DNA of 64,000 bases from Epiperipatus broadwayi (GCA_028023455.1 JAQFVV010001016.1:66808-130807); one strand, 5' to 3'; shown: positions 52,150 to 64,000, numbered from the stretch's first letter. Program-made: numbers and translations. The notes: generated from the sequence alone by a model not told the origin.

Positions 52150-54170
52150 TGGATAAGCAATGAATGTATTTAAGATGATAATTGTGAAAATAAACTTTAG
52201 ACTAATGTTGGCTTTTCTCAGTAGGTAGCTCACAATTTTGCATTACAGTCACTTATTTGTTTATTTACACAAGTCTTACTTTTATATGAAAACAGATAAT
52301 TTAGATAATCTCCATTTATTTTTACCCCTATTGCTTTCCATTTTAATCCACAAATTTCTCATAAAATTGGTCTAAAAACTTTTGAATATATGGAATCATT
52401 CTGTCATACATCCTTCTTAACTTTAATCTTCATAGCATCACCAAGTAATCTAATTCACTGCTGTTGCATTTAAAAAAAATATTCTTCATAAAATGACACT
52501 ATCCTGGGTCTATATTTTGATTATCTAATGCTATAATTTCTGTAGAATTCAATATTTTTTTTTTATAATTTACTCATACAAAGCATTATAACAATCCACT
52601 TTGTCAAAATTATTTTAAAATCTTGCTTGTTCCTTTGGTTAGTTTGAATCTAAAGTTTACTTTGGATGAGTTGTAATTATATTGACACATAATTTGTATA
52701 AAACTGATAGAAGACTTATAAGACTGTATATTCTAATAACTTTTTATCATCTTTTTAAAATATCAATATTACTACATTCTTTTAAATTATTTATTATATC
52801 ATTATCATTTAGATATCTAAAAAATAACATTGCTAACTATTTTTCTGCTTCCTCATCCTAATCTTTTAAAATATCAGTAATAATTCTAGCATTTCCTGAG
52901 AGTTTTCTCTTTACCATAAATTTAATTACATATCTTTTCATTTAAGTTACTGGACAATATACAAGTTGTAATATCTGTAGCATATTCTTTGATTTCTTGT
53001 TTTTTATCATTATATAATTGTTTATAAAGTTCTTCAAACATTTTATGATGTCATCTCACTTTTTAGCAATAATTCCATCTTATTTTCTTATTGAAAAAAC
53101 AATTTTCCACAATTCACAATAGTATTTTCTTATATTAATTCTATTAATGGTTTATTTTTAAAAATTTTCATGTTTTTTGTCTTTGTCATACATTGATTAA
53201 ATTACTGGTAAAGTCCCGTTTTTTAGTGTTAACTATCTTTCTTGCACTACTTAATAGAGTATCATTTACCTTCTATTGATTCAGTCAAGTCCAAACGGTC
53301 TTTAAAGTGAGTTAATATTTTAAAACGATTCGTGAATTCTAATTTAAACTCACCTGAGTGTTTTAAAAGTCAATTGTTAATATTGTTGATTTTTAAATAG
53401 TTTTCATCTTACTAGATTTGCAATAACACATATCTCATATCTCATCAATTGATGATCCCCTCTTGTACTAAATTTTGTTAATCAAAATATAATCCAATTC
53501 TGCTATACTTTTATTTAGATGCTCACACAACCATTTCTATTTAATGTTTTTTTTAAAACAACAACACACATTTAATAATATATAGATTTCTTTTTCAGAG
53601 AATTTAACAATTATGTGCCTTCTCTGATTTCTGTTACTATAAATATATTTACAACATTTTTTGCAATGATCATTGAATAAATTTAGCCTGTCACAACAAT
53701 TTTAAAATGATGATTAGTTTGATTGAAACACTTTTCACATCTCTATAAAAATCCTTTACTTCTTTATCACAATGAGAATTAATTCTTCCATCAATCTGAA
53801 CTATGTTGCATTGAGTATCTTACACTAAGTTGAATAAATAATTTTGCCATTTTATCTTATATATCCTCAACCTCCACAATATTATTTTTCTACCTTTTTT
53901 ATAATGAATTGATTCTATTTGTGATGCCTACAATTGCATCTTTATAATGCAGTACATGCCCATTTTTAAAACATCTCCTCTTTTAATTTTTCACAGTTTA
54001 ATAATGTGCCTTTAATTGAAAGTGATTTGCAGTTATAGATCTTTAATACTCAGTTATCAGTGAATGGCAGACTGAGTTCACAATCAGAGAATTCTTAGTA
54101 TCTTCCATCATCACAAACAAACACTGCTTTGGTTAGGGTTTTTATAGACTCTGGGAATAAGTGTGATAAT
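52150..54170 (-). mobile_element. second RTE copy, reversed and decayed
   Basis: Reading the minus strand from 54170 down, the sequence parallels the RTE at 20206 onward. It shows the 5' segment with TCTTATTCCCAG-like sequence, the endonuclease region (GDHQLMRYE near 53450, compare SDHQLVR), the GNARIITDILK region near 52880, the LYK...IITT segment near 52690, and a degraded reverse transcriptase tail. It carries many stops and frame shifts and fades out near 52150 before the (TGA)n tail. It is older than the plus-strand copy. Confidence 0.75.
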
Positions 54171-54477
54171 TTAGTTTTGTTTCTTATGATTGTAAATATC
54201 TGTAAAAGAAAAGATTATTCACTCACACACATTTATACCATCTTTAAGAATTTTAATTGCTAGTAAGTTTATCTAGATTACTAATACATATTGGTAATAA
54301 TTCCATTATCATAAATCAATAACAGCTGCAACAACAAAGTGTTCAAAAGGGTAAAATTTTAATAATTTGTTCTGCTCAGTTCTTTTATGGTTTCAAAAAA
54401 AAAATGAAATGATCTTTCAGTTAACAACAACTTTTTTCTGCCATCTATAAATATATATTAAAAAAGATAGTCATGTA

Positions 54478-54636
54478 TTTACCTTGCTATGACATCATTA
54501 CCCTGAAGGCATATGACTCTAACCTTACGATCTTTAAGATAACATCACCGCATATCACCATCATAGTGACGTTATGTCAAAGATTGCAAGATTTGAATGG
54601 GATACCCTCAGGGTAATGACTTCATAGCAAAGTAAA
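54478..54636. repeat. long hairpin inside the Merlin left end
   Basis: Left arm 54478-54548 and right arm 54566-54636 pair imperfectly over 71 bp around a 17-nt loop. The outer part repeats the terminal sequence (TTGCTATGA, then TCATTACCCTGA), so a second, inverted copy of the transposon end lies about 160 bp inside the first. Confidence 0.8.
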
Positions 54637-54825
54637 AATGGAGAAAAAGGCATGTGGTACAGAGTAATGATGGTTACCATTCATCCTGAAAAAAAAAATT
54701 AATAAATAGGAGATAGGAAAAAAAGGTTAAAAGCACTATATACATCATGAATAATTAACCAAAATTGGACACAAAATAGGAAAATGTAAGATAAATATTA
54801 CTACAAAATTAATAAGTAAAAACTG

Positions 54826-55440
54826 TGAGTTGACAAATAATAAATCTGTCATCTTAAAAGTACTATGTAATGTTTTCATAAAGTGAAAACTGCGAGTCTA
54901 CAAATAATAAATCTGTCTTCTTAAAAGTACTATATAAAGTTAATAAACAAGACGCTGAAGGTACTAAACATCTTAAAAGGAAATTTTGATAGAATGATTC
55001 TTTTTTTTTAAAAAAACCTCTCAATGGTGACTTTTTTCTTATTAATATAACTGTGAGGCTACAAATAATAATTTTGTCATCTTAAAAAACCTATCATAAA
55101 GTGTAAAGTGCGAGTCCAGAAGTAATAATTCTGCAAGTCTATAAATAATAAATCTGTCATCTTAAAAGTACTATATAAAGTTAATAAATAGGACGTTGAC
55201 TGCGACTCTTACAAATAATAATTCAGTCATCTTAAAAGTACTATATAAAATTATGAATTTTTTTTAGGACATTGAATATAACTGCGACTATACAAATAAT
55301 AATTTTGTCATCTTAAAAAAACCTATCATAAAGTGAAAACTGCAAGTTTACAAATAACTATGAGTTTACAAATAACTGCAAGTCTACAAATAATAGTTCA
55401 GTCATCTTAAAGTACTAACTAAAATTATGAATTTTTTTTT
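54826..55440. repeat. minisatellite within Merlin
   Basis: Seven to eight degenerate copies of a unit containing ACAAATAATAAWTCWGTCATCTT, often followed by AAAAGTACTATATAA (near 54834, 54900, 55054, 55136, 55208, 55290, 55387). Unit spacing varies from about 65 to 150 bp. It lies between the transposase stop and the left-end hairpin. Confidence 0.8.
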
Positions 55441-56388
55441 AGAGGAAATAACTATGATTTACAACTACAAAATGTATACTTACCCGAATAACGATCACTG
55501 CGGTGGACTGAACTGGCTTATATGTAGTAAAATTGCACCAAAATGATTCATCTTTGTATGTACACCTCCACATAAACTCTGTCAAATAGAAATCTAAGTG
55601 TTGACATGCTGTTCCTCTGTGCTTTTTATTTCTCCATTTCACTAAACCCCACATCCTTTCAATATTTTGTGTGTGAACACTAGTTGTAGCGTCTACAAAA
55701 TTACATGTATGGTTCACTCAATGGTGCTCATATCCAGCCTGCTCAAATTCTTCATTTTTGTATTCTTTCCAGCAATCGCTGTAAATAGTAGAGTCTTGTT
55801 GCACATTCTCTAAAATGACTTGCATGAGATTGGACACACTTTTATCTGCAATGGTTATAATAAAATATTCTTCTGTCTCTCTGCAGATACCGCCAAATAC
55901 CCATTGCTGTGGAAGTACTCTAGTGTCATTGTTTTTACTTTTGGAGAATAGAGTTTCATCTATTTTCACAATCGTGTTTGTGCCTCTGATTTCCACCTTT
56001 CATTACCTAATAGCTTTCATGTACATACATCACGGAGATAGTTGTTTCATTCAATCACAGTCTTATCTGCCATTTGTAACTGATCTGAAAAAGGTATGAT
56101 AGACATTAATTCTCTGGACCAACAATATATAAACTGTAGAACCATTACAAAAAATATTCTGGAGCCTTCAAACCACATACCTATTCTTATAGGGGTTTTT
56201 GTAAAACAATCTTTCAAATTGTACCAACATTGTTTTTCTGTTCTATGGATATTTTTTTTCATCTCATGGCCATTTTCACATAATTTCACTTGGTGTAAAA
56301 TTCCATGTTGTTAGAAAAAAGTTGTTGCTTCTTCTTCACATTTTGGGAGATCACTCAACTTCAGATCTCTTGTTTCATCAATAGCCAT
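55439..56388 (-). pseudogene. Merlin (ISXO2-like) transposase, interrupted
   Basis: Likely start is ATG at 56388 (MAIDETRDLKL). The N-terminal part has CENGHEM, then RIGMWFEGSRI typical of the family. The DDE domain follows: first Asp in KIDETLFSK, VFGGICRE, second Asp in IYSDCWKEY, then VNHTCNFVD and HTQNIERMW near 55620 carrying the family's final acidic region. About 315 codons. Lesions seen are an early TAA (CAA-like position), TGA where the family has Trp before NNYLRD and before KLL, one frame shift before EIRGT, and a TGA before VNH. The residues of the active site remain, so the protein was lost by a few late mutations. Confidence 0.85.
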
Positions 56389-56805
56389 TTTTAAATTGAT
56401 TTCTAAAAATGGAAAATCTGGAAAATTAATAAAATATAAAATAAATCCACTTAATACCATAGAAGAAATAACATGTAAATTACTTACAATTGTTGAAAAG
56501 TAATGTTTTATTAAAAAAATTACTGAAAAATTAAAGCACTGAAAAATAACTGACAAATTAAATCACGCTGCAACAAATAGGAATCATGCTGCAACAAATA
56601 GAAAAAAATCCATTTTTTAAATCTTGCAGGTCATGACAAACAAAAAAATCTCATGGGTCAAAAAATCAAATCTCTCAGATTAGTCATGTCAGTGTGTTCA
56701 TTGCCATGACAATGTTCATGTATTCTTCTGATGATGTTTACTGGCAGAAACAATGTTGACCACCATGACATCATAGCATGGTAAATATGTGACTACCTTA
56801 AAAAA

Positions 56806-57277
56806 TATTTTCAAACATTTAATGCGATAAATAGCTATGGATATACTAAATTACCTTGTATCAGGATTTACTTTTTCCTAGCAACAGCAGATCTAATAAG
56901 CAGTTTTAATGAGATATAATTATTTCTCCATTGCCTTGCATGTTTAACTGCAGTTGTAAAGTAATTTCTCATCCTTAGATATTATTTTCAACTCTATCAT
57001 TTTCAATATTCAAACTTCTTGTGAACTTTGAGCAATAAATAATATATTTTTCATTGATTCAATCAAGACTTCTCTTTAAATTAAGATACCTTGATATAAT
57101 ATGTTCAAAGTAAAATAATAACATCACTATTAAAAGAGGAATAAAAAGTAAAAACTAATATCTAAAGCCTTTTTCATAATTTAATAGTGAAGTAAAGAAC
57201 TCACATCCAGTTAATTGCTTTAGAATACAACAATGATTCTGAGAAATCTCACATATAATCATATAAAAATTAAACTA
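56806..57277. other. AT-rich stretch, nothing recognised
   Basis: Sequence between the Merlin target duplication and the next inverted-repeat element. No gene supported. Confidence 0.5.
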
Positions 57278-58270
57278 CAGTACACCTGGGTTTCATTTTA
57301 TGCGGATTGTTTTAAATTTTGAAGTTATGTGATTCACGTTTCTTCTTAATATCATTCATATTTCACTATATTTATTAGATATCAAAAAATTTAAATTATT
57401 AATAACTTATTTTCACTTGAAATACTTTTTTTCTTTCAAAAATATAATGTTATATTAGCAGCTAACGTGAATATGGCCTGAAGCAGTATTTAGATTCTTA
57501 GCTTCTATGTAAATAACCTATTTATACTAATGAGTAAATAATAATAATAGATTTATACTTACATATAAAAATATCACATTAAATATTCAAAAAATTTAAA
57601 CTTTTAAAACACATTTTGTTATATATAACAGAAATAAATAATGTTTTAGATTTTTTTAAAATAAAAAATGAAGATTTTATAAACAGAAAATAATCTTTCT
57701 AATGATAATGTATAATCTTTTTGTTTTGATTGCAATATCATTCTTTTTAATATAGAAACAGAAAACCATTAACACAGCACAAGACTGAAAGTGGCGATAG
57801 TTATACATCACATCACGAATAAAAATAAAGTGGCTAACAGGTTTCTCTGGGCATAATTGCTGAGAGATTCTTGACTTCCTTTAAGGAGAAGCCACAATTC
57901 ATCACATCACATCACATTGAATCTGATTTCTTATCAGTTTACAAATGAACACTAATGTTAATGATTAAAAGATGTATGAAAAATGTAAAATTAAATACTG
58001 TAGTTAATAAAAAATGTAAAAAAAGTTTGTCTTGTATTAATTTTTTTCAAATATTTGAAAATTTTTATTAGTCATACTTTATTTGCTTATTTTTTTAATG
58101 CGAATTTTAAAGTAATTTTTCCTTGTTGCTTTGCTTTTATGCGAATTCTGAAAATTGCAGACCCTATCCCCCATTTTTCAATGTAAGTTAAGTCTATTTT
58201 TGTGCAATTTTTTTTAATGCAGGTTTTCTGTGGAACATATCTACTGCATAAAACAAGACTGAGGTGTATA
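57278..58270. mobile_element. possible Tigger/pogo-like non-autonomous element
   Basis: The left end is CAGTACACCTGGGTTTCATTTTATGCGG after TA at 57276. The complement of the right end reads TACACCTCAGTCTTGTTTTATGCAG. These partial inverted repeats and internal TTTTATGCGAATT and GCAGACCCTATCCCCCATTT blocks resemble Tigger/pogo ends. No transposase is readable in the roughly 1-kb interior. The right end is diverged, so the exact boundary and the TA duplication are uncertain. Confidence 0.45.
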
Positions 58271-59490
58271 TGAAAATATCAACTCATTATTAAGTGAAAT
58301 TAGTTGAGTCAAGAATGACAATTGCATGTAAAAAGAATATTTATAAAGGCCCATTTAAAATTCTAGCTTTCTAATTTCAAATTTGAAATAAGCTTTCAAA
58401 ATATAAATTAATCAAATGCATAAAAATTATTAAAACTGACAAGGGTAAGAACATTAGGTGTTGATATCTCTATAACACTGAAGATATATTATTTATTAAG
58501 TGAGACTTAAACTATATATTTGGGCTATGGATAATGTCTAACCTAATAAATGATTAATAAAAGTTATATTTCTATAGAATCACTTGTGTGAAAGTTCTAA
58601 AATGAAAATTTGAACTCTGCCAATTAAACTAGAGGTTGTGGTTTAAACACACTGATAAGTGCTGATTCAATTTGAAAATGTGCATCATGGGGATCATTTG
58701 TTTTTTTCCACATGTCTTTGATCATATGTTTCAGGAATGTGTGATGGAATAGAAAACTGAAATATATTTAAATGCATATTGTATGAAGTTAAATTTAAGT
58801 ATTTGAAAATAATGTGCACAAAAAGTTAAATTATAACGTGCTATATAAATTACTTGAAAAAGTGTATGTTTCATATGTATTTATAGTGTGAGAGGTTGGT
58901 CTGACTTCGATAGTTTTAATAGAATTGAGCTATATGTGACAGATGCATCTAAAAAACTTGTTAATAATCAAATGTATCTTTCAATTACTTGGTTGCCCTG
59001 TATGAATGAAGGTAGTGATAAAATGTTTAAGCTCAATAGCTAAAAGTCTCTGGATGTGCACTCAAAAGATCAAATGATCTTCCTCATGATAAACCATTGG
59101 ATTATTTATTTTAACTACTTGCATAAGTCTTTCTAAACTAATGTTTCGAGTTCGGATATGATCTATGTCAAAGTGGTAGCAAAACAATGGTTTATTTATT
59201 TAAATATTACTCCATCCAGCCTTTCAAAAATTTACTGCAGCTTTAAATTAAAATAATTATTTTTTCTTTTAAAAAAATATTACAAATCTGTAAACAACAA
59301 ATTATACGCAAAATAAAAAAGATAGATAGGGAGATATTTATTTAAATATTAAAACATAAAATAATTTGGACAATTTAATAGTATAATATAATACACTCCA
59401 GTGGACAATCTCATCATGGAATACCGAATTATTTTTGACTATAAAAAAAATAAAGATTTCAAAATATTAGACAATTTTTAATATTCTGCA
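58271..59490. other. AT-rich stretch, nothing recognised
   Basis: No supported gene or element in this interval. Confidence 0.5.
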
Positions 59491-59493
59491 CCA

Positions 59494-59640
59494 TTTGGCG
59501 CAGTTGGTAGGGCATCTGAGTTGAACCATGATCAATTTTCATGCTCGCAATTCTGGAACATGAACTTCTTATGAACTCCCAAGCAATAAAGCTACTACCC
59601 TGTACTAGTAAAGCCATATTCCTTATTTTTATGTTTAATA
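59494..59640 (+). mobile_element. tRNA-derived SINE, head region
   Basis: TGGCGCAGTTGG exactly fits the RNA polymerase III A-box pattern TRGCNNAGYNGG, followed by TAGGGCATCTGA as in a tRNA D-arm. A degraded B-box-like GCTCGCAATTC lies about 45 bp downstream, then an unrelated tail (AAGCAATAAAGC...). It is too diverged for a working tRNA. A SINE with a tRNA head is the simplest explanation. Confidence 0.5.
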
Positions 59641-60257
59641 TTACTGCAATGTATTTACCTACACTGATAATGCAAAAATAATATTTACAGTTATAAGCTA
59701 TACTGATAAGAATATGCTTTTAAATATAAAAAGATAATACTGAAAACACAGTTTAGTAAAAAAAGGTAACATAAACTTATATTGCCATAGAAAAACAGGA
59801 TTTTATCTATTCATAAAATTTTCAGTATAGTATACAGTCGATAATGATAGTTTTCAATTTCCTAACTTAAAATAATATTTTTTGGATAATATAATCATGA
59901 TAAGCTCTAGCCAAACATCAATTACTATCCGATGCAAATAAGACATTAAGAAGAATAAACCCATAAAACAATTAGGATACAATAAAGATAATTTAAAAAA
60001 TATGAAGATCCTATAAAAGATTTAAAAGAAGTGCCCTTGAGAGCCCCTATTTTAAAATTTTAGATTTCAATTGAGTCTGTGTGGAAATGGTAAACTTTAC
60101 ACTAATGGGTCTTTTTCATTCTTTCTGCCATCTTTCTAGCTTTCTATAGGTATAAATATTTATTCTATGTGATAAAAGGTCGATTTTTTATGAATTTTTT
60201 GTAAAGTACATTATGTAATTTTTTTATTTTTCTTATTTTTTTAGATTTAGTGAATGG

Positions 60258-62000
60258 AAAATAATTTCTGCCATGATAATGGATGCTTTTGCCAGTAATT
60301 CTGAATTTGATTCTGAGACTGGTTCAGATAAAGAATTTCCCATTGATGTTGCATGTATTTCTGAAGCCTCTTCTTCTAGCATCCATCAGATGGTAGTGAT
60401 TTATAAGATTATCAAGAAGCAGAAGTATCAAAAAAAGAAAGATCAGCTTAGTAAAGTTATCTGTAAGGAGGGTAAGCAACTGAGATGCCTGGGTCTTAAT
60501 CTTGACCTGATTCAAATTCATTTTTTAGTAACATTAATAAACCACATGTGCCAATCAGAACATTTACTAAGTCTTCAGCGCTAAAGTTTCCTATCACCCA
60601 TAGTACTTAATTACTGATTTTTTAAAATTTATTTTTTGATAGGAAATTATATGATTATACGTGTGCTGAAAGCAATAGGTATGATTCAGAATGGAAAGTA
60701 GTATCGAACTGGGTCAATCTGTCACCCACTGAGTTGAACACATTTTTAGACATAGTAATTTATGTTTGTAGGGTGTTACATGTGCCAAGGTTCAAATTTA
60801 TTTAGTCTAAAAGTACTTGATAAAATTATAGCTGGAGATCTATTTTTTAAAATTCTAAATAATTTGCATTTTAATGATAATAAATTCATGCCACCAATTA
60901 CTAGTAAAGAGAATGATAGAACTTATAAAATCAGATTAATCATAGACCATTGTAATTTAAAGGCTCCATATTAGATGCACAAAGAAGTGGTAGTTGATGA
61001 AGCAATTACTAAATTTAAGGGTTGTAACACCATGAAACAGTTTGATGCCTCAAAATTCGATAAAGTGAGGCTTCAAATAGTGGATCTGTGCAGATAGCCA
61101 TAATGGATATGTGTATCATATGGAGTTGTATACAGGAACAAGTGCAACTGCAGATGCTGGCCTAAATATGAAAACCTGAGTGGTGCTGTCAGTGGTTTTG
61201 CCACAACTTGCTAAACAGAATCATTATTTTTTGTGACAGATATTTTACTAGTGCAGAATTAGCACAAAAGCTGTCTACAAGTAAAATCCTTTGTTGTTGC
61301 ACACTAAAAGTTTATAGGAAGGGTGTTCCAGGCAACATCTGTGAAAAAGCTAAAAATTATAAACAGATGAAAAGAGATTTCCATTCTGTAATTGACAGAA
61401 TGTTATGCTCAATAATGCTTATCCACCATCTGGGACTGGTACTGTTGTTAGAACACATAAGGATGGTGCTTGACATACATGTTCATGTCCAAATGAAATT
61501 AAAAAAATACAACTGCTTCATGGACACGGTTAATTTAGCAAACCAGAAATGAACTGTACGGATGGGATAGAAAGTCTAAGCATTGGCCTATGCATCTATT
61601 CTAGCATTGTTTTTGATATGGATATTACTAATTTCTGCATTTTATACACTCTATACATGTCACAAAAGCAAATTCAGCCTACATCCCACCTGGAATATAG
61701 AATAGCTTTATCATCCAGCCTTGTTGGTGACTTTACAACCAGGAAAATGAAGCCTTTAATAATACTGCATCTTCAGATTTCATCCAGGTGCTATACTATA
61801 GCTTGTGCAGCCATAATGAACTTGATTAAAAGGAGATGCACAGTATGCCTGAAAAACAAAGCACATCATGCAACTTATTTTGGCTGCATAAAATGAGGAT
61901 GCATCCCCTTGTATAGGAGTAAAAAGAGAGGCTGTTTTGCTGCTTATCATGCCAGAAGCTGCTTAGCTCAAATAACTTTTTAAATCTTCTAACCTACACA
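60258..62000 (+). pseudogene. piggyBac transposase, degraded
   Basis: Signs in order: an acidic N-terminal segment (FDSETGSDKEF near 60304), LNNLHFNDN near 60856 and YKIRLIIDHCN near 60926, the catalytic VVDEAITKFKG with its first Asp near 60993, the second-Asp block CDRYFTSAELAQKL at 61232, YRKGVPGN near 61315, and a C-terminal Cys-rich finger (RCTVCLKN...GCI...GCFAAYH, 61835-61970). Many stops and several frame shifts break it into pieces of about 70-115 codons. The family's TTAA target sites and terminal repeats could not be located, so the element's edges are unknown. Confidence 0.8.
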
Positions 62001-62035
62001 AGTACAACTCTTCTGGTACACATACTGGCTCAAAA

Positions 62036-62600
62036 TCATATTCCTACTTGGTTCAGCAATAGGTAAGATAATTCATGATTTTATTTATATTATTAATTTA
62101 TTGCATGATTATAGTAACATTATATTCATTTGTTGTAATTTTGTAGACACACAGCTCAGATGCTTCAACCCACCCTGATGCACATGTAGACTGAGAATAA
62201 TAACATATCTACTTGGTTTAGCAATAGGTAAAATATATCATGATTTTATTTATATTACTATATTCATTTGTTGCAGTTTTGTAGTCACACAGCTCAGATG
62301 CCTCAACCCACCCTGATGCACACATAGACTGAGAATAATATCTCTACTTGGTTCTGCAATATGTAATATATATCATGATTTTATTTATATTATTGTTCAT
62401 TTATTTCATGTATATACTAACAAGTATATTCATTTGTTGCAGTTTTGTAGTCACACAGTTCAGATGCCTTAACCCCATACAACCACAACCCACTCTGGTG
62501 CACATGTACACTGAGAATCATATCTCTACATGGTTTTGAAATAGGTAAGATATATAACAATTTTATATACATTATTGTTCATTTGTTGCAATTTTGTAAG
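62036..62600 (+). repeat. tandem repeat downstream of piggyBac
   Basis: Four imperfect units of about 130-180 bp (starting near 62036, 62208, 62340 and 62522; the last is partial). Each has TCTACTTGGTT...GCAATAGGTAA, then ATCATGATTTTATTTATATT, then TTCATTTGTTGCAGTTTTGTAG, then TCACACAGCTCAGATGCC and CACTGAGAAT-like sequence. The AG|GTAA and TTGCAG marks recur in most units, so each resembles a small exon flanked by intron ends, though frames contain stops. Confidence 0.8.
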
Positions 62601-64000
62601 TCTTGATTTTTTCAGTTTTAAGTTAGACAATTTGAAGTTTAGTTCAAGGTCTCGAATTACTTATGGTTTACAATATGTATCTTCAGTGTTATTTTTCTCT
62701 TGATTTTCTTCATCTATTTATATTTTTCAAGTATTTGAAAAAGACTTTCAAGCTCCCCAAATCCATCCATTCTATCTCATACAGCTGATATACATGACTA
62801 CACATGTGAAAAGGATTAATGACCCCTAACATACATATTTTATGCGGAACCAGCACACATCAGGTGGTCAGCATCACCATCTACCACACACATATATAAT
62901 CAGTGCTTGTAATAATTTTATTTTATTTTGTTGTTTATTGATGTACTTTGTTTTTATTCATTTTATTGTAAAGAAATTTTTCTTTGTGTGATATTTTTTT
63001 TTTTTGAATACACTTTTTGCTAGAAAAGAATACATATTTTAGGTCTTGCCCCCTTCATCCATTTTCCAATAATATAGTAATTAATTATATTTTTTTCATA
63101 ATTTCCAATTTATTAAAGTTCTTACTATTATTTTTTTCCCTCACTAAAATCTAGCATTTCTAATAAATATCCTGCATAGAAGGACTAGGAGATTTCCTGC
63201 AGGCAAGAACAAAATCTGGGTCTGCTACCAAAATAATAATTGTCTCCTTTTCCTACATTTTATCATGAAAATCGGTCATAGGTAGGTCATGTTATATACC
63301 ATTTTTTCCAGCATTTGTTGACAAATGTGATGAAGCTGTCTATGAAATTGTGATTTTAAGATATAACTTTTAAAATTTAGAATTTGTGAAGTAATGTAAA
63401 AATAATAATGTTTAAAAGTGTTAAAAAACTCTTTTTTAAATTTTTTTTTTAGGCAATGATTATTTTATCAGTTTTATTACATTCTTTCATATTTGTTTTT
63501 TCTAATAATGTGTATATATTTATATTTATTGTAATAAAATAGAAAATATATCAAAAATTATATTTCTTGTAATGTTTTTAAAAAATTAAAGTTGGCATCT
63601 TAGAATTTAATAAAACAAAAAATATAATAGATGAAAATGATTACATCTAGTTTTGGAAACTCGCTTATACAAACATGTAGCTTCTATTAATATTTCCATG
63701 AAGAATAAAAGGTAAACTTAATGCAATATATTTTTCTCTCCCCCCCTCTACTTTGTAAATACTTCCTATTACTACTCTTTGAAATAAATAAAAGTTTTTG
63801 TTTAAAATAAATATTTTGTATTTTCTCTTTATATTCAAGTTTACTAATATTCATTATCTTGATGATTAATATAATTCTTTATTCTCTTACTTTTTAATCA
63901 CTGATTTTCATAATATCCATTTATTGTCACAATCTAAGTTTACTGGCATTAAATAATGTTTTCAGTATGCTTTATTATTATTATTATTGTCATTTATCTT
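62601..64000. other. AT-rich stretch to the window end
   Basis: No gene supported. A short protein-like frame after TTTTTTCCAG at about 63310 (FVDKCDEAVYEIVILR) is too short to call. Ends with an (ATT)n run near 63974. Confidence 0.4.

Larger units (their letters stand above)
54466..56797 (-). mobile_element. Merlin DNA transposon, nearly complete
   Basis: The termini are inverted repeats: GATAGTCATGTATTTACCTT at 54466, and the complement of the right end reads GGTAGTCACATATTTACCAT. The identical 8-bp TTAAAAAA lies directly outside both ends (54458-54465 and 56798-56805), matching the 8-9 bp target duplications known for Merlin. It contains an ISXO2-like DDE transposase on the minus strand, a left-end hairpin (54478-54636) and a minisatellite (54826-55440). 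Length is 2332 bp. Confidence 0.85.

Noticed and set aside
54820-55440. CRISPR-like array of repeats and spacers
   Set aside because: Repeat units are degenerate with uneven spacing, spacers are themselves related, and the context is a eukaryotic transposon.
55815-56314. Plus-strand frames over the Merlin transposase
   Set aside because: Antisense of a clearly identified transposase on the minus strand.
59494-59570. Functional tRNA gene
   Set aside because: The A box is good, but no acceptor stem pairs and the B box is degraded. A SINE head fits better.
63300-63360. Exon after TTTTTTCCAG encoding FVDKCDEAVYEIVILR
   Set aside because: Only about 17 codons before the frame loses support, no donor, no partner exon.

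Overview
The window is strongly AT-rich eukaryotic DNA: long non-coding stretches, many (TA)n and (AAT)n microsatellites, GT-AG introns, and decayed copies of several metazoan transposon classes. It fits an invertebrate animal genome. The phylum cannot be read from the sequence. Nothing bacterial or viral is present, and I found no rRNA or intact tRNA gene.

Only one host gene is well supported. It lies on the plus strand and has two coding exons (7847-8186 and 32277-32626) that join in phase across an intron of about 24 kb. It encodes a predicted 229-residue secreted protein with a signal peptide, a Pro/Thr linker, a seven-cysteine module and a Tyr/Pro-rich tail. A 45-nt phase-neutral segment inside the intron (30353-30397) could be a cassette exon. 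Weaker host candidates are an exon-like segment at 4332-4446, a GC-raised island at 5440-5660, and a promoter-like block with two CCAAT boxes at 44727-44936.

Most other features are mobile DNA. The large intron holds a foldback palindrome overlapping the gene's upstream flank (6728-7059), a palindromic MITE (12809-13012), an LTR-type element with 2.78-kb direct repeats around only 0.86 kb (13132-19555), a broken RTE-like LINE (19900-23163), a perfect-looking hairpin (24429-24506), and a second LTR-type element (25720-29288) with TATA boxes and a tRNA-primer-like site. Past the gene are a LINE remnant (34960-35345), a short inverted-repeat element (35471-35702), a possible (TA)n-bounded block (46530-49205), a Penelope-like fragment with a GIY-YIG domain (49438-50262), a LINE C-terminal fragment (50880-51600) and a second RTE copy in reverse (52150-54170).

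The last 10 kb holds a nearly full-length Merlin transposon with inverted repeats and an 8-bp target duplication (54466-56797), a possible Tigger/pogo-like non-autonomous element (57278-58270), a tRNA-derived SINE head (59494-59640), and a broken piggyBac transposase (60258-62000) followed by repeats in which GT...AG boundaries recur. Every transposase or polymerase frame is interrupted or truncated, so no element here looks autonomous. The main structural theme is transposons bounded by TGTA...TACA set in (TA)n tracts.
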